The notes under the pieces are model-generated. The model was not told the origin of the DNA. It saw only the letters and a list, made by a program, of their open reading frames with translations, and made no database searches. The translations under genes and the position numbers were made by a program. This document shows, piece by piece, positions 31,507 through 41,143 of a DNA stretch of 64,000 bases. This DNA is from Streptomyces sp. CNQ-509 (GTDB lineage Bacteria > Actinomycetota > Actinomycetes > Streptomycetales > Streptomycetaceae): positions 2,487,501 to 2,551,500 of the forward strand of contig NZ_CP011492.1 in NCBI RefSeq assembly GCF_001011035.1. Reading direction: 5' to 3'. The stretch's first letter is position 1. Every line of letters starts with the position of its first letter.

Positions 31507-34092
31507 TCAGGTGCCGCCGCCGAGCTTCACCTCCCGCGGCGTGCCGTTGCTGCCGCTCCAGCCGGCGTTGAAGCCGAAGGAGACCGAACCGCCGTCCGGC
31601 ACCCGGCCGTTGTACGGCGTGTTACGGCAGGTCACAGTGGTGCCGGTCTGGGAGCAGACCGCGTTCCAGGCGTTCTGGAGCCGCTGGCCGTCGGGGAAGT
31701 CCCACTGCGCGGTCCAGCCGTCGAGGGCCGCGCCGTCGCAGGAGATGGTGACGGTGCCGGTGAAGCCGCCCGGCCACTGGTTGGGCACCGAGTACGCCGC
31801 GGAGCACTCCTCGCCGGGCCCCGGCCCCGGGTCGCCGCCGCCGCTGCCGAGGTCGTCGGCGTAGCCGGCGATCCAGGCGAGCGGGGCGTTCCAGTTGATC
31901 GTGACCTCGTTGGTCGAGTACGACTCGATGTGGTCGATGTAGCACATCGCCGGCGGGCAGCCGGCCAGCTCCCGCTGCGCCACCGGGTCCTCCAACTGCG
32001 AGTCCGGGCCGCCGGCCAGCGCGCCCGCGGGCGGGTTCGGCAGGCTCGGGTCGAGCTGGTTGGCCCAGAACCTGTGGTGCTGGTTCTTCGAGTCGCGCTC
32101 GCCGTGTCCGGTGACGTACGACTGGTTCAGCGGGTTGCGGCCCAGCAGGTAGTCGAGGCCCGTGAGCACGGCGTCGCGGTAGCCGGCCTCGCCGGTGAGC
32201 CCGTGGGCGGTGGCCAGGACGACCATGTTGTTGAGCACCTGGCTGTTGGAGCCCCAGACGTAGCGCCCGCCCGCGGGGGCGTACGGGACGCCGTAGGCGG
32301 CGTTCGCCGCGTCGGCCGCGTAGCCGTCGGCGGCGTCGGTGACCATGCCGCGTACGGCGGCGAGCTGCGCGTCCGTCAGCCCGCTGTCGACGGTGGCCAG
32401 GTCGAGCGCCCCGAGCCCGGCGGTGGCGGCCCACGACATGCCGTCGGCGGGGAAGACCGCCTCGGCGTCGCCGTGCAGGGGCGAGTCGAGCACGTCCTGG
32501 AGGTAGGCGTCCTCGCCAGTGGACAGGTACAGCTCGGCGGCGGCCCAGTAGAACTCGTCGCTCACCTCGCCGTCGCTGTACGCGCCGCCGCCGGTGCCGT
32601 CGTTCGGGTCGGCGAGCCGGTCCGGGTTGGCCTCGGCCGCGGCGTACGCGGTACGGGCGGCGGCCAGGCAGCGGTCGGCGAAGTCCGCGTCGAAGTCCGC
32701 GTACAGCCGCGCGCACTGCGCGCCGGTGGCGGCCAGGTTGAGCGTCGCCGCGGTGGACGGCGGGTGCAGCTCGCGGGCCTGCGCGTCTTCGTGCGGCAGC
32801 GTGGGCAGGGCGGTCCACTGGTCGTCGTGCAGCTTGTGGTGCGCCATGCCGGCCAGCTCCTCGCCGGCCGGGACCTGCATGGAGAGCAGGAACTCCATCT
32901 GCCAGCGCGCCTCGTCGAGCACGTCGGGCACGCCGTTGCCGCGCTCGGGCACGGCGAGCTTGCCGTCCCCGATGGGCTCGCCGTCGGCGCCGTCGGTGGT
33001 CAGCGTGCGCTCGTACACGCTCATCACCTGCGCGGCGGCGATGCCGCCGTTGACGACGTACTTGCCGTGGTCACCGGCGTCGTACCAGCCGCCGGCGGCG
33101 TCCAGGGTGTAGTCGCAGACCCCGGGCTGGCAGGGGACGTCGCTGTCGCCCTGGTTGGGCTCGACGTTGACGTGTCCGGCGGGCCTGGCGTACTCCTCGC
33201 CGACCAGGTCGGCATCGATCTCGATGCCGCTGCGGTTGTGGTAGAAGTACGCGAGCGCGTCGGTGCGCAGCGTGCCGTAGATGTCGTCGCCGATGGCGAA
33301 CGGCTCGCTGGTCTCGCCGTCGATCGTGACGGTGTAGCCCTCGCCGGCCTCGGTGAAGTCGCCGAAGGCGAAGGTGTGCACGTTCTCCAGCGAGGTCGGG
33401 TCGGTGCCCGCGGGCACGGTGGTGCCGCTCGCCTTCTCGGTGCCGTCGGCGGCGTTCAGGGTCCAGGTGAGCGGTTGGGCGGCCTCGGTGACGAAGGTGC
33501 CGTTCTTCGGCCCCTCGGTGAGGTAGCCGACCTGGTTGACGCGCACGGGCGAGCCGGTGTCCGGGTCGTACGGCGGCTGCTCCGCCCCGCCGCGGAGCGA
33601 GACGTCGTCCAGGCAGAAGGTGAACGCCGCGTCGCTGCCGCCGATCTGGAAGGCGAGCTGGGCGGCGTCGTCCGCGGCGGTGGCGGTGAAGACGTGCTCG
33701 AAGGTCGTGGCGGTCTCCGTCACCTGGTCCGCGGAGGAGAAGAACTGGCCCCACGGCTCCACGGCCTGCTGCACGTTGGTGCGGATCGTCACGGGTGTGG
33801 TGGCGGTCGCGGTGTAGCGCAGGGCGTAGGTCTCGCCCGCGGTGATCGGCAGGGCGTCCTGGCCGATGATGGCGTCCCACGGGTTGACCGTGCCGGCGGG
33901 CACGTCGGCGCAGAGCCGGCCGTCGACCACGGTGCCGGGGCTGTCCGGCGTGAACCACCAGGGCGCGGTGCCGGCGTCGAAGCCGCCGTTGAGGATCAGC
34001 TCGGGGCCCTCGTCGGCCGCGGCGGCGCCGGGCGCGGCGAGCGCTCCGGCGACCAGCACGGCGGCGAGGGCACGGGGTAGGTGCCGTCTCAC
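31507..34092 (-). CDS. Secreted modular GH9 endoglucanase/cellulase with CBM4/9 and CBM2
   Basis: Extracellular cellulase of 861 residues. Order: signal peptide (HLPRALAAVLVAGALAAPGAAA), N-terminal carbohydrate-binding module of the CBM4/9 type (ELILNGGFDAGTAPWW to about 180), Ig-like CelD_N domain (VRVNQVGYLTEGPKNGTFV), GH9 catalytic domain with GGWYDAGDHGKYV, the His block SYVTGHGERDSKNQHHRF and the Asp/Glu signature YIDHIESYSTNEVTINWNA, a Gly/Pro linker, and a C-terminal CBM2. GTG 34092 with AAAGGA is chosen. No CebR box is seen in its own 161-bp upstream gap. It lies directly downstream of the GH48 gene on the same strand, but a hairpin separates them. Confidence 0.94.
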   Translation of the reverse strand: MRRHLPRALAAVLVAGALAAPGAAAADEGPELILNGGFDAGTAPWWFTPDSPGTVVDGRLCADVPAGTVNPWDAIIGQDALPITAGETYALRYTATATTPVTIRTNVQQAVEPWGQFFSSADQVTETATTFEHVFTATAADDAAQLAFQIGGSDAAFTFCLDDVSLRGGAEQPPYDPDTGSPVRVNQVGYLTEGPKNGTFVTEAAQPLTWTLNAADGTEKASGTTVPAGTDPTSLENVHTFAFGDFTEAGEGYTVTIDGETSEPFAIGDDIYGTLRTDALAYFYHNRSGIEIDADLVGEEYARPAGHVNVEPNQGDSDVPCQPGVCDYTLDAAGGWYDAGDHGKYVVNGGIAAAQVMSVYERTLTTDGADGEPIGDGKLAVPERGNGVPDVLDEARWQMEFLLSMQVPAGEELAGMAHHKLHDDQWTALPTLPHEDAQARELHPPSTAATLNLAATGAQCARLYADFDADFADRCLAAARTAYAAAEANPDRLADPNDGTGGGAYSDGEVSDEFYWAAAELYLSTGEDAYLQDVLDSPLHGDAEAVFPADGMSWAATAGLGALDLATVDSGLTDAQLAAVRGMVTDAADGYAADAANAAYGVPYAPAGGRYVWGSNSQVLNNMVVLATAHGLTGEAGYRDAVLTGLDYLLGRNPLNQSYVTGHGERDSKNQHHRFWANQLDPSLPNPPAGALAGGPDSQLEDPVAQRELAGCPPAMCYIDHIESYSTNEVTINWNAPLAWIAGYADDLGSGGGDPGPGPGEECSAAYSVPNQWPGGFTGTVTISCDGAALDGWTAQWDFPDGQRLQNAWNAVCSQTGTTVTCRNTPYNGRVPDGGSVSFGFNAGWSGSNGTPREVKLGGGT

Positions 34093-34199
34093 GGAAGACG
34101 TCCTTTCGGCAGGGGGTGTGGGGGTGGGGCGCGGCCGCACCCCTCGTCGTCACGGCCGCGCCCTCGGGGCGGGCATCGGCCCGCCGTCGTGGAGCGGCG

Positions 34200-34237
34200 G
34201 GTGCGTACGGGCCGGAGCCGTCCCGCTCGTACGCACC
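34200..34237. terminator. Hairpin between GH48 and GH9 genes
   Basis: GGTGCGTACG (34200-34209) and CGTACGCACC (34228-34237) form a perfect 10-bp stem, 17 bp after the GH48 stop on its transcript. It could reduce readthrough into the GH9 gene. Confidence 0.6.
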
Positions 34238-34253
34238 GGGCCGCGCGCCGGGG

Positions 34254-37082
34254 TCAGGGCTCCGTGCCCCACACCGGCGAGCCGGCGACGTACGCGACGA
34301 TCCGGGGCGCGTCGATGTACGTGCCGGTGGTGGCGCGGCTGTAGTCGTCCGACTCGTCGAAGGCGGACCAGTCGGTCTTGTTCAGCCGCAACTGGATGTC
34401 GCCGGTGGAGGCGCCGGCGGCCAGGCTGCCGGCACCCGCGGTGAAGCCGACCTCCAGGTAGTGCGTGGCGCCGGCTTTGCCGCCGCCGGCCGCGACCACG
34501 CGGTGCGTGACGTTGGCGGCGCCGATCTGGGCGTAGTCGCACCAGGTGCTGTACGTCGCCGCGCCGGACTCGCCGCTGAACCAGTAGCGAACGGTCAGCG
34601 TCGACAGGCTCAGCGCGCCGCCGCCGGTGTTCACGATCCGGAGGCCGGGCCTGATCTGGTTGTCGGTGAGGGCCTGGTCGTTGTTGCGGTACTCGACCTT
34701 CACCGCCCCGGTGCCGGTGCCCGTCCCCGTCGTCGCCGTCACCGCCGCGGACGGCTGCGAGGCGTTGCCCGCCGCGTCCCGGGCGGTGACCGTGTAGGAG
34801 TACGCGGTGGCGGCGGAGAGCCCGGTGTCGGTGAAGGACGTGGAGGTCGCGCTGCCCACCGGCGTGCCGTCGCGGTACACGTCGTACGCCGTCACCCGCA
34901 CGTTGTCCGTCGAGGCGGTCCAGGCCAGCGCGACGCTGCTCGCCGTGGTGCCGGTGATCCGCAGCCCGCCCGGCACGGTCGGCGGCTCGGTGTCGTCGCC
35001 GGGGCCGCCGGGCGTCTCGCCGCCGAGCAGTTCGCCGTAGGCGGCGAAGGCGAGGGCGAGGGCGGCCTGGGCCCAGAAGCGGTGGTACGTGAACACCGGC
35101 GCGGCGCCGCCGTCGAGGTACGTCTGCACCTTCTCCCAGTCCGGGTCCTCGCGGTACCAGGGGCGCAGGCCGATGAAGGTGACGCCGGGTTCGATGGCGT
35201 CGCCGTACGGGGAGGTGCCGGACCAGCCGGCGGGCACGTACACCTCGTCGTCGAAGCGGTCGTAGTCGCGGCGGGTCTCGGGGACGGCGATGCCCTTGTC
35301 GTCGGCGTGCGCGGCCATCGCGTCGAGCAGCGCCTTGGCCAGCGCCGCGGCGTCGGTGTCCGCGGCCCTGGCGGCGTAGTACACCAGCGTCATGACCAGC
35401 GCCGCGCCGACGCCGACGTCGTCGGCGTAGTCCACGACCTCCACGTGCAGGCCGGCGTTGGCGCCCGGGTTCGCGGCGTTCCAGGTGTCGGGAGCGCCGG
35501 TCCAGCGCAGGGTGGACGGGAAGCGGTAGCTGCCGTCGGCGCCGACGGTGGTCTCGGCGGAGGCCCAGGCGACCCACTTGGCGAGGACGGCCCCGGCGTC
35601 GGCGTTGCCGGTGGCGTGGTAGTACTGCGCGACGCGCTCCATGCCCCAGACCTGGAAGCCGAACCAGTTGTTGCTGGGCGGGTCGTGGTAGACGGGCTGC
35701 CAGTCGTAGGGCATGCCGTAGAAGGTCGGCGTGCCGTCGGGCGGGGTGCCGTACTGCCCCTCCCAGCTGTTGGTGCAGCCGCCGGCGAGGGCGCCCTCGG
35801 TGGACTGCAGCCAGCGCAGGAACTCCAGTTGCCGGGTGAGGGACGTGGCCCAGTCGCTCTTCGCGGTGGGGGACTTGGGGGTCAGCTCGGGCACGGTGGC
35901 CAGCGCCCAGGCGGCGAAGGGGTTCTGGTAGCCCTGGTGGGACGCGCCGTCGCCGATGCGCCAGGCCCAGCCGCCGCCGCTGCCGGTGGAGCCGCCCCAG
36001 GCGTAGTACCAGGACAGCAGGTAGTGCTGGGAGGTGCGGCCGGTGCCCGCGGGGCAGCCGGTGGGGCTGTCGCAGTCGCCGATCTGCTTGAAGTACTTGT
36101 CGAACATGGCGTAGCGCAGGTAGTCGCCCATCTTCGCGGCGCGCGCGACGGACTCCGCCACCTGGCTCTCGTTGCCCTGCGCCCTGGCCCAGGTCAGCGC
36201 CCAGTACGCGGCCTGTACGGCGCGGGCGTCGGCGTCGGGCGCGTTGGTGTACTTCCACTGCTGCGCGTAGGAGGCGTCGCCGACGAAGAGGTCGAGGTAG
36301 CCGTTGGGGCCGCCGAACTCGAAGAGGTCGGTGGTGGGCTGCGGGATCGTCTCCCAGACCGACTCCTGGGAGCCGCGCTGGTAGCTGTTGATGAACGACG
36401 CGCCGGGCCCGGGTCCGTTCTGGCCGCCGGTGCCGGGGGTGTTGCCGTAGCCGTAGACGTTGTCGAGATCCATCAGCCAGTGCATGCCGTAGACGTCCAT
36501 CGTCCCGTACGCGGACGCCAGTTCGGCGGCGATGGGGTCCTGGCCGACGGGCACGTCGGGGTCGAGCTGGGAGGGGTAGGACGAGACCTCGGAGTGCTCG
36601 GGCGCGTAGGTGGCGGGCGAGCCCGGGTTGTACGAGCCGCTGCTGGGCTGGTCGACGTGGGGCGGGATGATGGAGCGCTCGGCGGTCTCCCAGGCGCCGT
36701 TGAACGGGCCCCAGTCGCCGGTGACCCTGCCGTACGCGGCCTCCAGCCAGATCCAGAAGCTGAACGCCTCCGAGGTGGTCTGGTGGCCGTGGTCGGGCGC
36801 CTCGACGATCAGGGTCTCGACGCAGTGGTAGGGGATGCCGTCCGGGCTGAAGTACCCGTTGCCGGGGTCCTTGATCTTCTCGTACTGGGCGAGGAAGGCG
36901 TCGGTGTACGGGGTGGCGGCGACGGCCTTCGTACGGTCGTCCGCCGGCGCCTCGGCGGCGTGGGCGGTGGCGCCGGCCAGGGCCTGCCCGGCGCCGAGGG
37001 CGACGAGCGCGCCGCCGGCGGCGGTGGTGAATGATCTTCGCGACAGCCGTACGGACTCGTCGGGAGTGCGGGGTGCGTGCAC
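34254..37082 (-). CDS. Secreted GH48 cellobiohydrolase with Fn3 and CBM3
   Basis: Reducing-end exo-cellulase of 942 residues. GTG 37082 has the strong ribosome site AGGAGG. A twin-arginine-like signal (RLSRRSFTTAAGGALVALGAGQA) suggests Tat export. The GH48 domain spans about residues 50-690, with the conserved TTSEAFSFWIWLEAAYG segment holding the catalytic Glu and many Trp/Tyr tunnel residues. A fibronectin type III domain (PTVPGGLRITGTTASSVAL) and a C-terminal CBM3 (VEYRNNDQALTDNQIRPGL to the end) follow. A perfect CebR box lies 186 bp upstream. GH48 and GH9 enzymes act together on crystalline cellulose, and their cellobiose is taken up by the Ceb system encoded next door. Confidence 0.95.
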   Translation of the reverse strand: MHAPRTPDESVRLSRRSFTTAAGGALVALGAGQALAGATAHAAEAPADDRTKAVAATPYTDAFLAQYEKIKDPGNGYFSPDGIPYHCVETLIVEAPDHGHQTTSEAFSFWIWLEAAYGRVTGDWGPFNGAWETAERSIIPPHVDQPSSGSYNPGSPATYAPEHSEVSSYPSQLDPDVPVGQDPIAAELASAYGTMDVYGMHWLMDLDNVYGYGNTPGTGGQNGPGPGASFINSYQRGSQESVWETIPQPTTDLFEFGGPNGYLDLFVGDASYAQQWKYTNAPDADARAVQAAYWALTWARAQGNESQVAESVARAAKMGDYLRYAMFDKYFKQIGDCDSPTGCPAGTGRTSQHYLLSWYYAWGGSTGSGGGWAWRIGDGASHQGYQNPFAAWALATVPELTPKSPTAKSDWATSLTRQLEFLRWLQSTEGALAGGCTNSWEGQYGTPPDGTPTFYGMPYDWQPVYHDPPSNNWFGFQVWGMERVAQYYHATGNADAGAVLAKWVAWASAETTVGADGSYRFPSTLRWTGAPDTWNAANPGANAGLHVEVVDYADDVGVGAALVMTLVYYAARAADTDAAALAKALLDAMAAHADDKGIAVPETRRDYDRFDDEVYVPAGWSGTSPYGDAIEPGVTFIGLRPWYREDPDWEKVQTYLDGGAAPVFTYHRFWAQAALALAFAAYGELLGGETPGGPGDDTEPPTVPGGLRITGTTASSVALAWTASTDNVRVTAYDVYRDGTPVGSATSTSFTDTGLSAATAYSYTVTARDAAGNASQPSAAVTATTGTGTGTGAVKVEYRNNDQALTDNQIRPGLRIVNTGGGALSLSTLTVRYWFSGESGAATYSTWCDYAQIGAANVTHRVVAAGGGKAGATHYLEVGFTAGAGSLAAGASTGDIQLRLNKTDWSAFDESDDYSRATTGTYIDAPRIVAYVAGSPVWGTEP

Positions 37083-37454
37083 GAATCCTCCTGGAACTGG
37101 AAGGTGTTCGGGCGTGCGGATGCGCGAGCGGACGGCGTGGGGGGACAGCCGGGCCGGGCGCACGGGGCCTGTGTGCGCCCGACCCGGCTGAGCTGACCGG
37201 ACGGGGTGGTCCTGGTGTGGTACGCCCCCGTCCTCGCCTCGCGGAAGGAGGTGCAAGTCTTGAACTGTGGGAGCGCTCCCAATCTCCCGAAGGGTTATGC
37301 ACCTGTCAACCCCTCCGGACAGAAGTCGCCCCGGAGCCGGGGCAGTTGCCTGCTACGCGCCGGAAGGAGGGCCCGTACCCACGCGGACGGGGCGGGCCCG
37401 GTCCTGGGCCCGCCCCGCGTCACGTTCCGGCGCCGGGCGGCGGGGCCGCCCGGG
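37083..37454. other. Intergenic region between GH48 and cebR
   Basis: 372 bp containing the GH48 promoter and a CebR box (37268-37281). The cebR gene ends at 37455. The remaining sequence shows no coding pattern. Confidence 0.6.
37268..37281. promoter_or_regulatory. CebR operator upstream of GH48
   Basis: TGGGAGCGCTCCCA, the perfect palindromic CebR box, identical to the sites at 38674 and 42156. CebR bound here blocks cellulase expression until cellobiose or cellotriose arrives. Confidence 0.93.
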
Positions 37455-38510
37455 TCACCCCGAGGCGCGTACCACCAGCTCGGTCGGCAGTACCACGTGC
37501 CGCCCCTGCGTGGCTTCCTTCGCGTCGATCCCGTCCAGCAGCACCCGCACCATCGCCCGCCCCATCTCCTCCGTGGGCTGCCGCACGCTGGTGAGCGGCG
37601 GGTCGGTGTGCCGGGCCACCGGCGAGTCCTCGAAGCCGACGACCGCCACCTCGTCCGGCACCGTACGGCCCGCCGCCCGCAGCACCTGGAGCGCGCCGGC
37701 CGCCATCACGTCGGAGGCGGCGAAGACCGCGTCCAGCGCGGGCCGCCGCTCCAGCAGCTCCTGCATCGCCCGCCGGCCGCCCTCCTCGGTGAAGTCCCCG
37801 ACCGCGACCAGACCGGCGTCCTCCTCCCGGCCCGCCCCCTTCAGGGCCTGACGGTAGCCCTCCAGCCGGCAGCTCGCGACGTACATGTCGGAGGGGCCGG
37901 TGATCGTCGCGATCGCCGAGCGCCCGCGGCCGATCAGATGCCCGACGGCCGCCTGCGCGCCGCCGGTGTTGTCCGAGTCGACGTACGGCACGGCCTCGCC
38001 CGCCGCCCGCCGGCCGTTGAGCACCGCCGGGAGCCCCATCGCCGCCAGCATCTCCGGCAGCGGGTCGCCCTCGTGCACGGAGACCAGCAGCACGCCGTCG
38101 ACCCGGTCGGCGCTGAGATACGCCGCCAGCCGCTCCCTCTCCCGGGGCGAGCGGATGAGCGTGAGCAGGAGCTGCTTGTCCGTCTCCGCGAGCTCCGCGC
38201 TCACCCCGCGGACGATGTCCGAGAAGTACGGCTCGGAGAAGAGCCGGGTCTCCGGCTCCGGGATCACCAGCGCGACCGCGTCCGCGCTCCCGGCCGCGAG
38301 CGCCCGCGCCGCGCGGTTGGGCACGTAGCCCAGCTCCGCGACCGCCCGCTCGACGGCGGTCCGCGCCTGCTCGCTGACCTGATCCGATCCGTTGATCACC
38401 CGGGACACCGTCCCCCTGCCCACCCCGGCTCGCGCGGCGACCTGCTCAAGCGTCGGTCTGCCACCGCGCCCGCCGCGCGCCACCGGCGTACGCCGATCCC
38501 TGACCGCCAT
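37455..38510 (-). CDS. cebR: CebR, LacI-family cellulose-utilisation repressor
   Basis: Represses cellulase, cello-oligosaccharide uptake and beta-glucosidase genes. 351 residues: helix-turn-helix and hinge RPTLEQVAARAGVGRGTVSRVIN, then ELGYVPNRAARALA, and a periplasmic-binding-like sugar domain (ADAVALVIPEP, VAVVGFEDSPVARHTDPPLTSVRQ). ATG 38510 follows GGGAGGG. It is divergent from cebE, as in S. griseus and S. scabies, with a CebR box in the gap. Confidence 0.95.
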   Translation of the reverse strand: MAVRDRRTPVARGGRGGRPTLEQVAARAGVGRGTVSRVINGSDQVSEQARTAVERAVAELGYVPNRAARALAAGSADAVALVIPEPETRLFSEPYFSDIVRGVSAELAETDKQLLLTLIRSPRERERLAAYLSADRVDGVLLVSVHEGDPLPEMLAAMGLPAVLNGRRAAGEAVPYVDSDNTGGAQAAVGHLIGRGRSAIATITGPSDMYVASCRLEGYRQALKGAGREEDAGLVAVGDFTEEGGRRAMQELLERRPALDAVFAASDVMAAGALQVLRAAGRTVPDEVAVVGFEDSPVARHTDPPLTSVRQPTEEMGRAMVRVLLDGIDAKEATQGRHVVLPTELVVRASG

Positions 38511-38673
38511 TCCACCCTCCCGCGTTATGGCTGTCTGCTGACTGTCCGATTCTCGCCCCCGGCCCATGTCCACGGACCGCGCAGAAGCTAACAGCCGCGT
38601 AACGGGAGCCAGTCGAGATGTCCGGTCCCTTGACACCCCCTCGCCGACAGGCCACCCTTCAACCAATCACTTC

Positions 38674-38687
38674 TGGGAGCGCTCCCA
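38674..38687. promoter_or_regulatory. CebR operator upstream of cebEFG
   Basis: TGGGAGCGCTCCCA 113 bp before the cebE GTG. A TTGACA at 38630-38635 could be the -35 of the cebE promoter, with the operator just downstream of the -10. Confidence 0.93.
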
Positions 38688-38800
38688 CTCTACTCGACCC
38701 ATAGAGAACCCGCACGAAAGCCCGCCCGAGCCGCCACTCCCGATCCCCCCTCGTAGACCTCCGGCAGGAGCGGCACGCGTCAGGGCGCTAGGAGGATGCA

Positions 38801-40126
38801 GTGCGCAGTTACCGCACGACCCGACGGGCCGTGGGCCTTTTGGCCGCAGCCGCTCTGGGCACCGGGTTGCTCAGCGCGTGCGCGAGCGATGACGAAGACG
38901 GCGGCTCGAAGGCCGGCTCCGAGGACGGAGGCGGCGGGAAGACCACCATCACGATGGGACTCTTCGGCACCTTCGGCTTCAAGGAGGCCGGGCTCTACGA
39001 CGAGTACGAGAAGCTCAATCCGGACATCACCATCAAGGAAACGGTGATCGAGCGGAACGAGAACTATTACCCGCAGTTGCTGAACCACCTCACCAGCAAC
39101 AGCGGCCTGGCGGACGTCCAGGCCATCGAGGTCGCCAACATCGCCGAGGTCGTCGACACCCAGTCCGACCGGTTCGTGGACCTCGGCAAGGTCGACGGCG
39201 CCTCCAAGGACGCCTTCCTGGACTGGAAGTGGCAGCAGGCCACCGCCGACGACGGCAAGACCATCGGGCTCGGCACCGACGTCGGCCCCATGGCCGTCTG
39301 CTACCGCAAGGACCACTTCAAGGCCGCCGGCCTGCCCACCGACCGCGACGAGGTCGCCAAGCTGTGGGCGGGCGACTGGGAGAAGTTCCTCGACGCAGGC
39401 CGCGACTTCAAGGAGAACGGCCCCGAGGGCGTCGCCTGGGTGGACTCCGCCGACGCCGTGTACGACGGCGCCATCGCCTCCAGCGAGGGCAAGTACTACG
39501 ACGAGTCCGGCGAGGTCATCTACAAGGACAGCCAGGACGTCAAGGACGCCTGGGGCATCGCCGCCACCGCCGCCGAGGAGAAGCTCACCGGCAACCTGGA
39601 GCAGTTCACCAAGCAGTGGGACCAGGCGATGAGCAACGGTGACTTCGCCACCATCTCCTGCCCCGCGTGGATGCTCGGCTACATCCAGGAGAAGGGCGGC
39701 ACCAAGGCCGAGGGCAAGTGGGACGTGGCCCAGTCGCCGAAGCCCGGCAACTGGGGCGGCGCCTTCCTCGGCGTCCCCGAGTCCGGCCCGAACAAGGACG
39801 AGGCCGCCAAGCTCGTCGCCTGGCTGACCGCGCCCGAGCAGCAGGCCAAGCTCTTCGCCGAGCGCGGCAACTTCCCCAGCGCCCCGCCCGCGTACGACAT
39901 GGAGGCGGTCAAGACCGCGACCAACCCGTACTTCGGCGACGCCCCGATCGGTGAGCTGTTCTCCGCCTCCGCCCAGGAGATCCCGGTCCAGACGATCGGC
40001 CCGAAGGACCAGGTCATCGACGACAACATCGGCAACGGCCTGCAGCTGATCGAGCAGGGCAAGCAGGACCCCGACGGCGCCTGGGACGAAGCCGTCAAGG
40101 CCGTGGACAACGCGCTGGATCAGTGA
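38801..40126 (+). CDS. cebE: Cellobiose/cellotriose ABC transporter, solute-binding lipoprotein
   Basis: Membrane-anchored extracellular receptor for cello-oligosaccharides. GTG 38801 with AGGAGG upstream. The 441-residue precursor has a lipoprotein signal with lipobox LLSACAS, then an Asp/Gly-rich tether and a family 1 sugar-binding domain (ITMGLFGTFGFKEAGLYDEYEKLNPDI, PAWMLGYIQEKGG). It is the first gene of the cebEFG-bglC cluster under CebR. The ATPase is not encoded here; in Streptomyces the shared MsiK protein does this (known). Confidence 0.95.
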   Translation: MRSYRTTRRAVGLLAAAALGTGLLSACASDDEDGGSKAGSEDGGGGKTTITMGLFGTFGFKEAGLYDEYEKLNPDITIKETVIERNENYYPQLLNHLTSNSGLADVQAIEVANIAEVVDTQSDRFVDLGKVDGASKDAFLDWKWQQATADDGKTIGLGTDVGPMAVCYRKDHFKAAGLPTDRDEVAKLWAGDWEKFLDAGRDFKENGPEGVAWVDSADAVYDGAIASSEGKYYDESGEVIYKDSQDVKDAWGIAATAAEEKLTGNLEQFTKQWDQAMSNGDFATISCPAWMLGYIQEKGGTKAEGKWDVAQSPKPGNWGGAFLGVPESGPNKDEAAKLVAWLTAPEQQAKLFAERGNFPSAPPAYDMEAVKTATNPYFGDAPIGELFSASAQEIPVQTIGPKDQVIDDNIGNGLQLIEQGKQDPDGAWDEAVKAVDNALDQ

Positions 40127-40137
40127 GGCCACCGGCC

Positions 40138-41133
40138 ATGACGCAGACTGGTACGGCCGTGGACGCGCCCCCCTCCGCCGAGGGGGGCGCGGCCCCGAAA
40201 CGGCCCGCGACCGAGGACCGGCGGCAGAAGTGGCGCAGCCGCCGCTACCGGTGGGACGCCAAGTTCAGCCCGTACGCCTTCATCTCGCCCTTCTTCCTGT
40301 TCTTCGCCGCTTTCGGTCTCTTCCCGCTGCTCTACACCGCGTGGGCCTCGCTGCACCGGGTGGAGCTGACCGCGCCCACCGACATGGAGTGGGCCGGGCT
40401 GCACAACTACACGCGGCTCTTCGAGGACCACTTCTTCTGGAACTCGCTGTGGGTCACCTTCACCCTCGCGGTGCTCTCCACGGTCCCGCAGCTGCTCATG
40501 GCGATGGGCCTCGCGCACCTGCTCAACTACAAGATGCGCGGCTCCTCCTTCTTCCGGGTGGCGATGCTCGCGCCGTACGCCACCAGCGTGGCGGCGGCGA
40601 CCCTGGTGTTCGCGATGCTCTACGGCCGCGACTACGGACTCATCAACTGGTTCCTCGGCCTCTTCGGCGTGGACGAGATCGACTGGAAGAGCGGCGACTG
40701 GACCTCGAAGATCGCCATCTCCACGATCGTGATCTGGCGCTGGACCGGCTACAACACCCTGATCTACCTGGCCGCCATGCAGGCCGTGCCGCACGACCTC
40801 TACGAGTCCGCGGCGCTGGACGGTGCGTCGCGCTGGAAGCAGTTCCGGTACGTCACCATCCCCTCCCTGCGGCCCACGATCCTCTTCACCGTCGTCGTCT
40901 CCACGATCGGTTCGGTCCAGCTCTTCGGCGAGCCGCTGCTCTTCGAGGAGGGCGCGGGCGCGTCCGGCGGCCCCGACCACCAGTTCCAGACCCTGGGCCT
41001 TTACCTGTACGAGCAGGGCTGGCGCAACCTGCACCTCGGCCGCGCCGCGGCCATCGCCTGGGTGATGTTCCTCATCCTCGTGGTGATCGGCATCGTCTTC
41101 GGCCTGATCTCGCGCCGGCTGCGGAAGAGCTGA
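40138..41133 (+). CDS. cebF: Cellobiose ABC transporter permease CebF
   Basis: Inner-membrane permease of 331 residues with six predicted membrane helices, beginning YAFISPFFLFFAAFGLFPLLY. The EAA loop that contacts the ATPase is ESAALDGASRWKQFRYVTIP. ATG 40138 is preferred (GAGG nine bases upstream); a GTG at 40123 overlapping the cebE stop is an alternative in the same frame. An acidic/Pro-rich cytoplasmic N-terminus precedes helix 1. Confidence 0.94.
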   Translation: MTQTGTAVDAPPSAEGGAAPKRPATEDRRQKWRSRRYRWDAKFSPYAFISPFFLFFAAFGLFPLLYTAWASLHRVELTAPTDMEWAGLHNYTRLFEDHFFWNSLWVTFTLAVLSTVPQLLMAMGLAHLLNYKMRGSSFFRVAMLAPYATSVAAATLVFAMLYGRDYGLINWFLGLFGVDEIDWKSGDWTSKIAISTIVIWRWTGYNTLIYLAAMQAVPHDLYESAALDGASRWKQFRYVTIPSLRPTILFTVVVSTIGSVQLFGEPLLFEEGAGASGGPDHQFQTLGLYLYEQGWRNLHLGRAAAIAWVMFLILVVIGIVFGLISRRLRKS

Positions 41134-41143
41134 AGGGAAGCTC

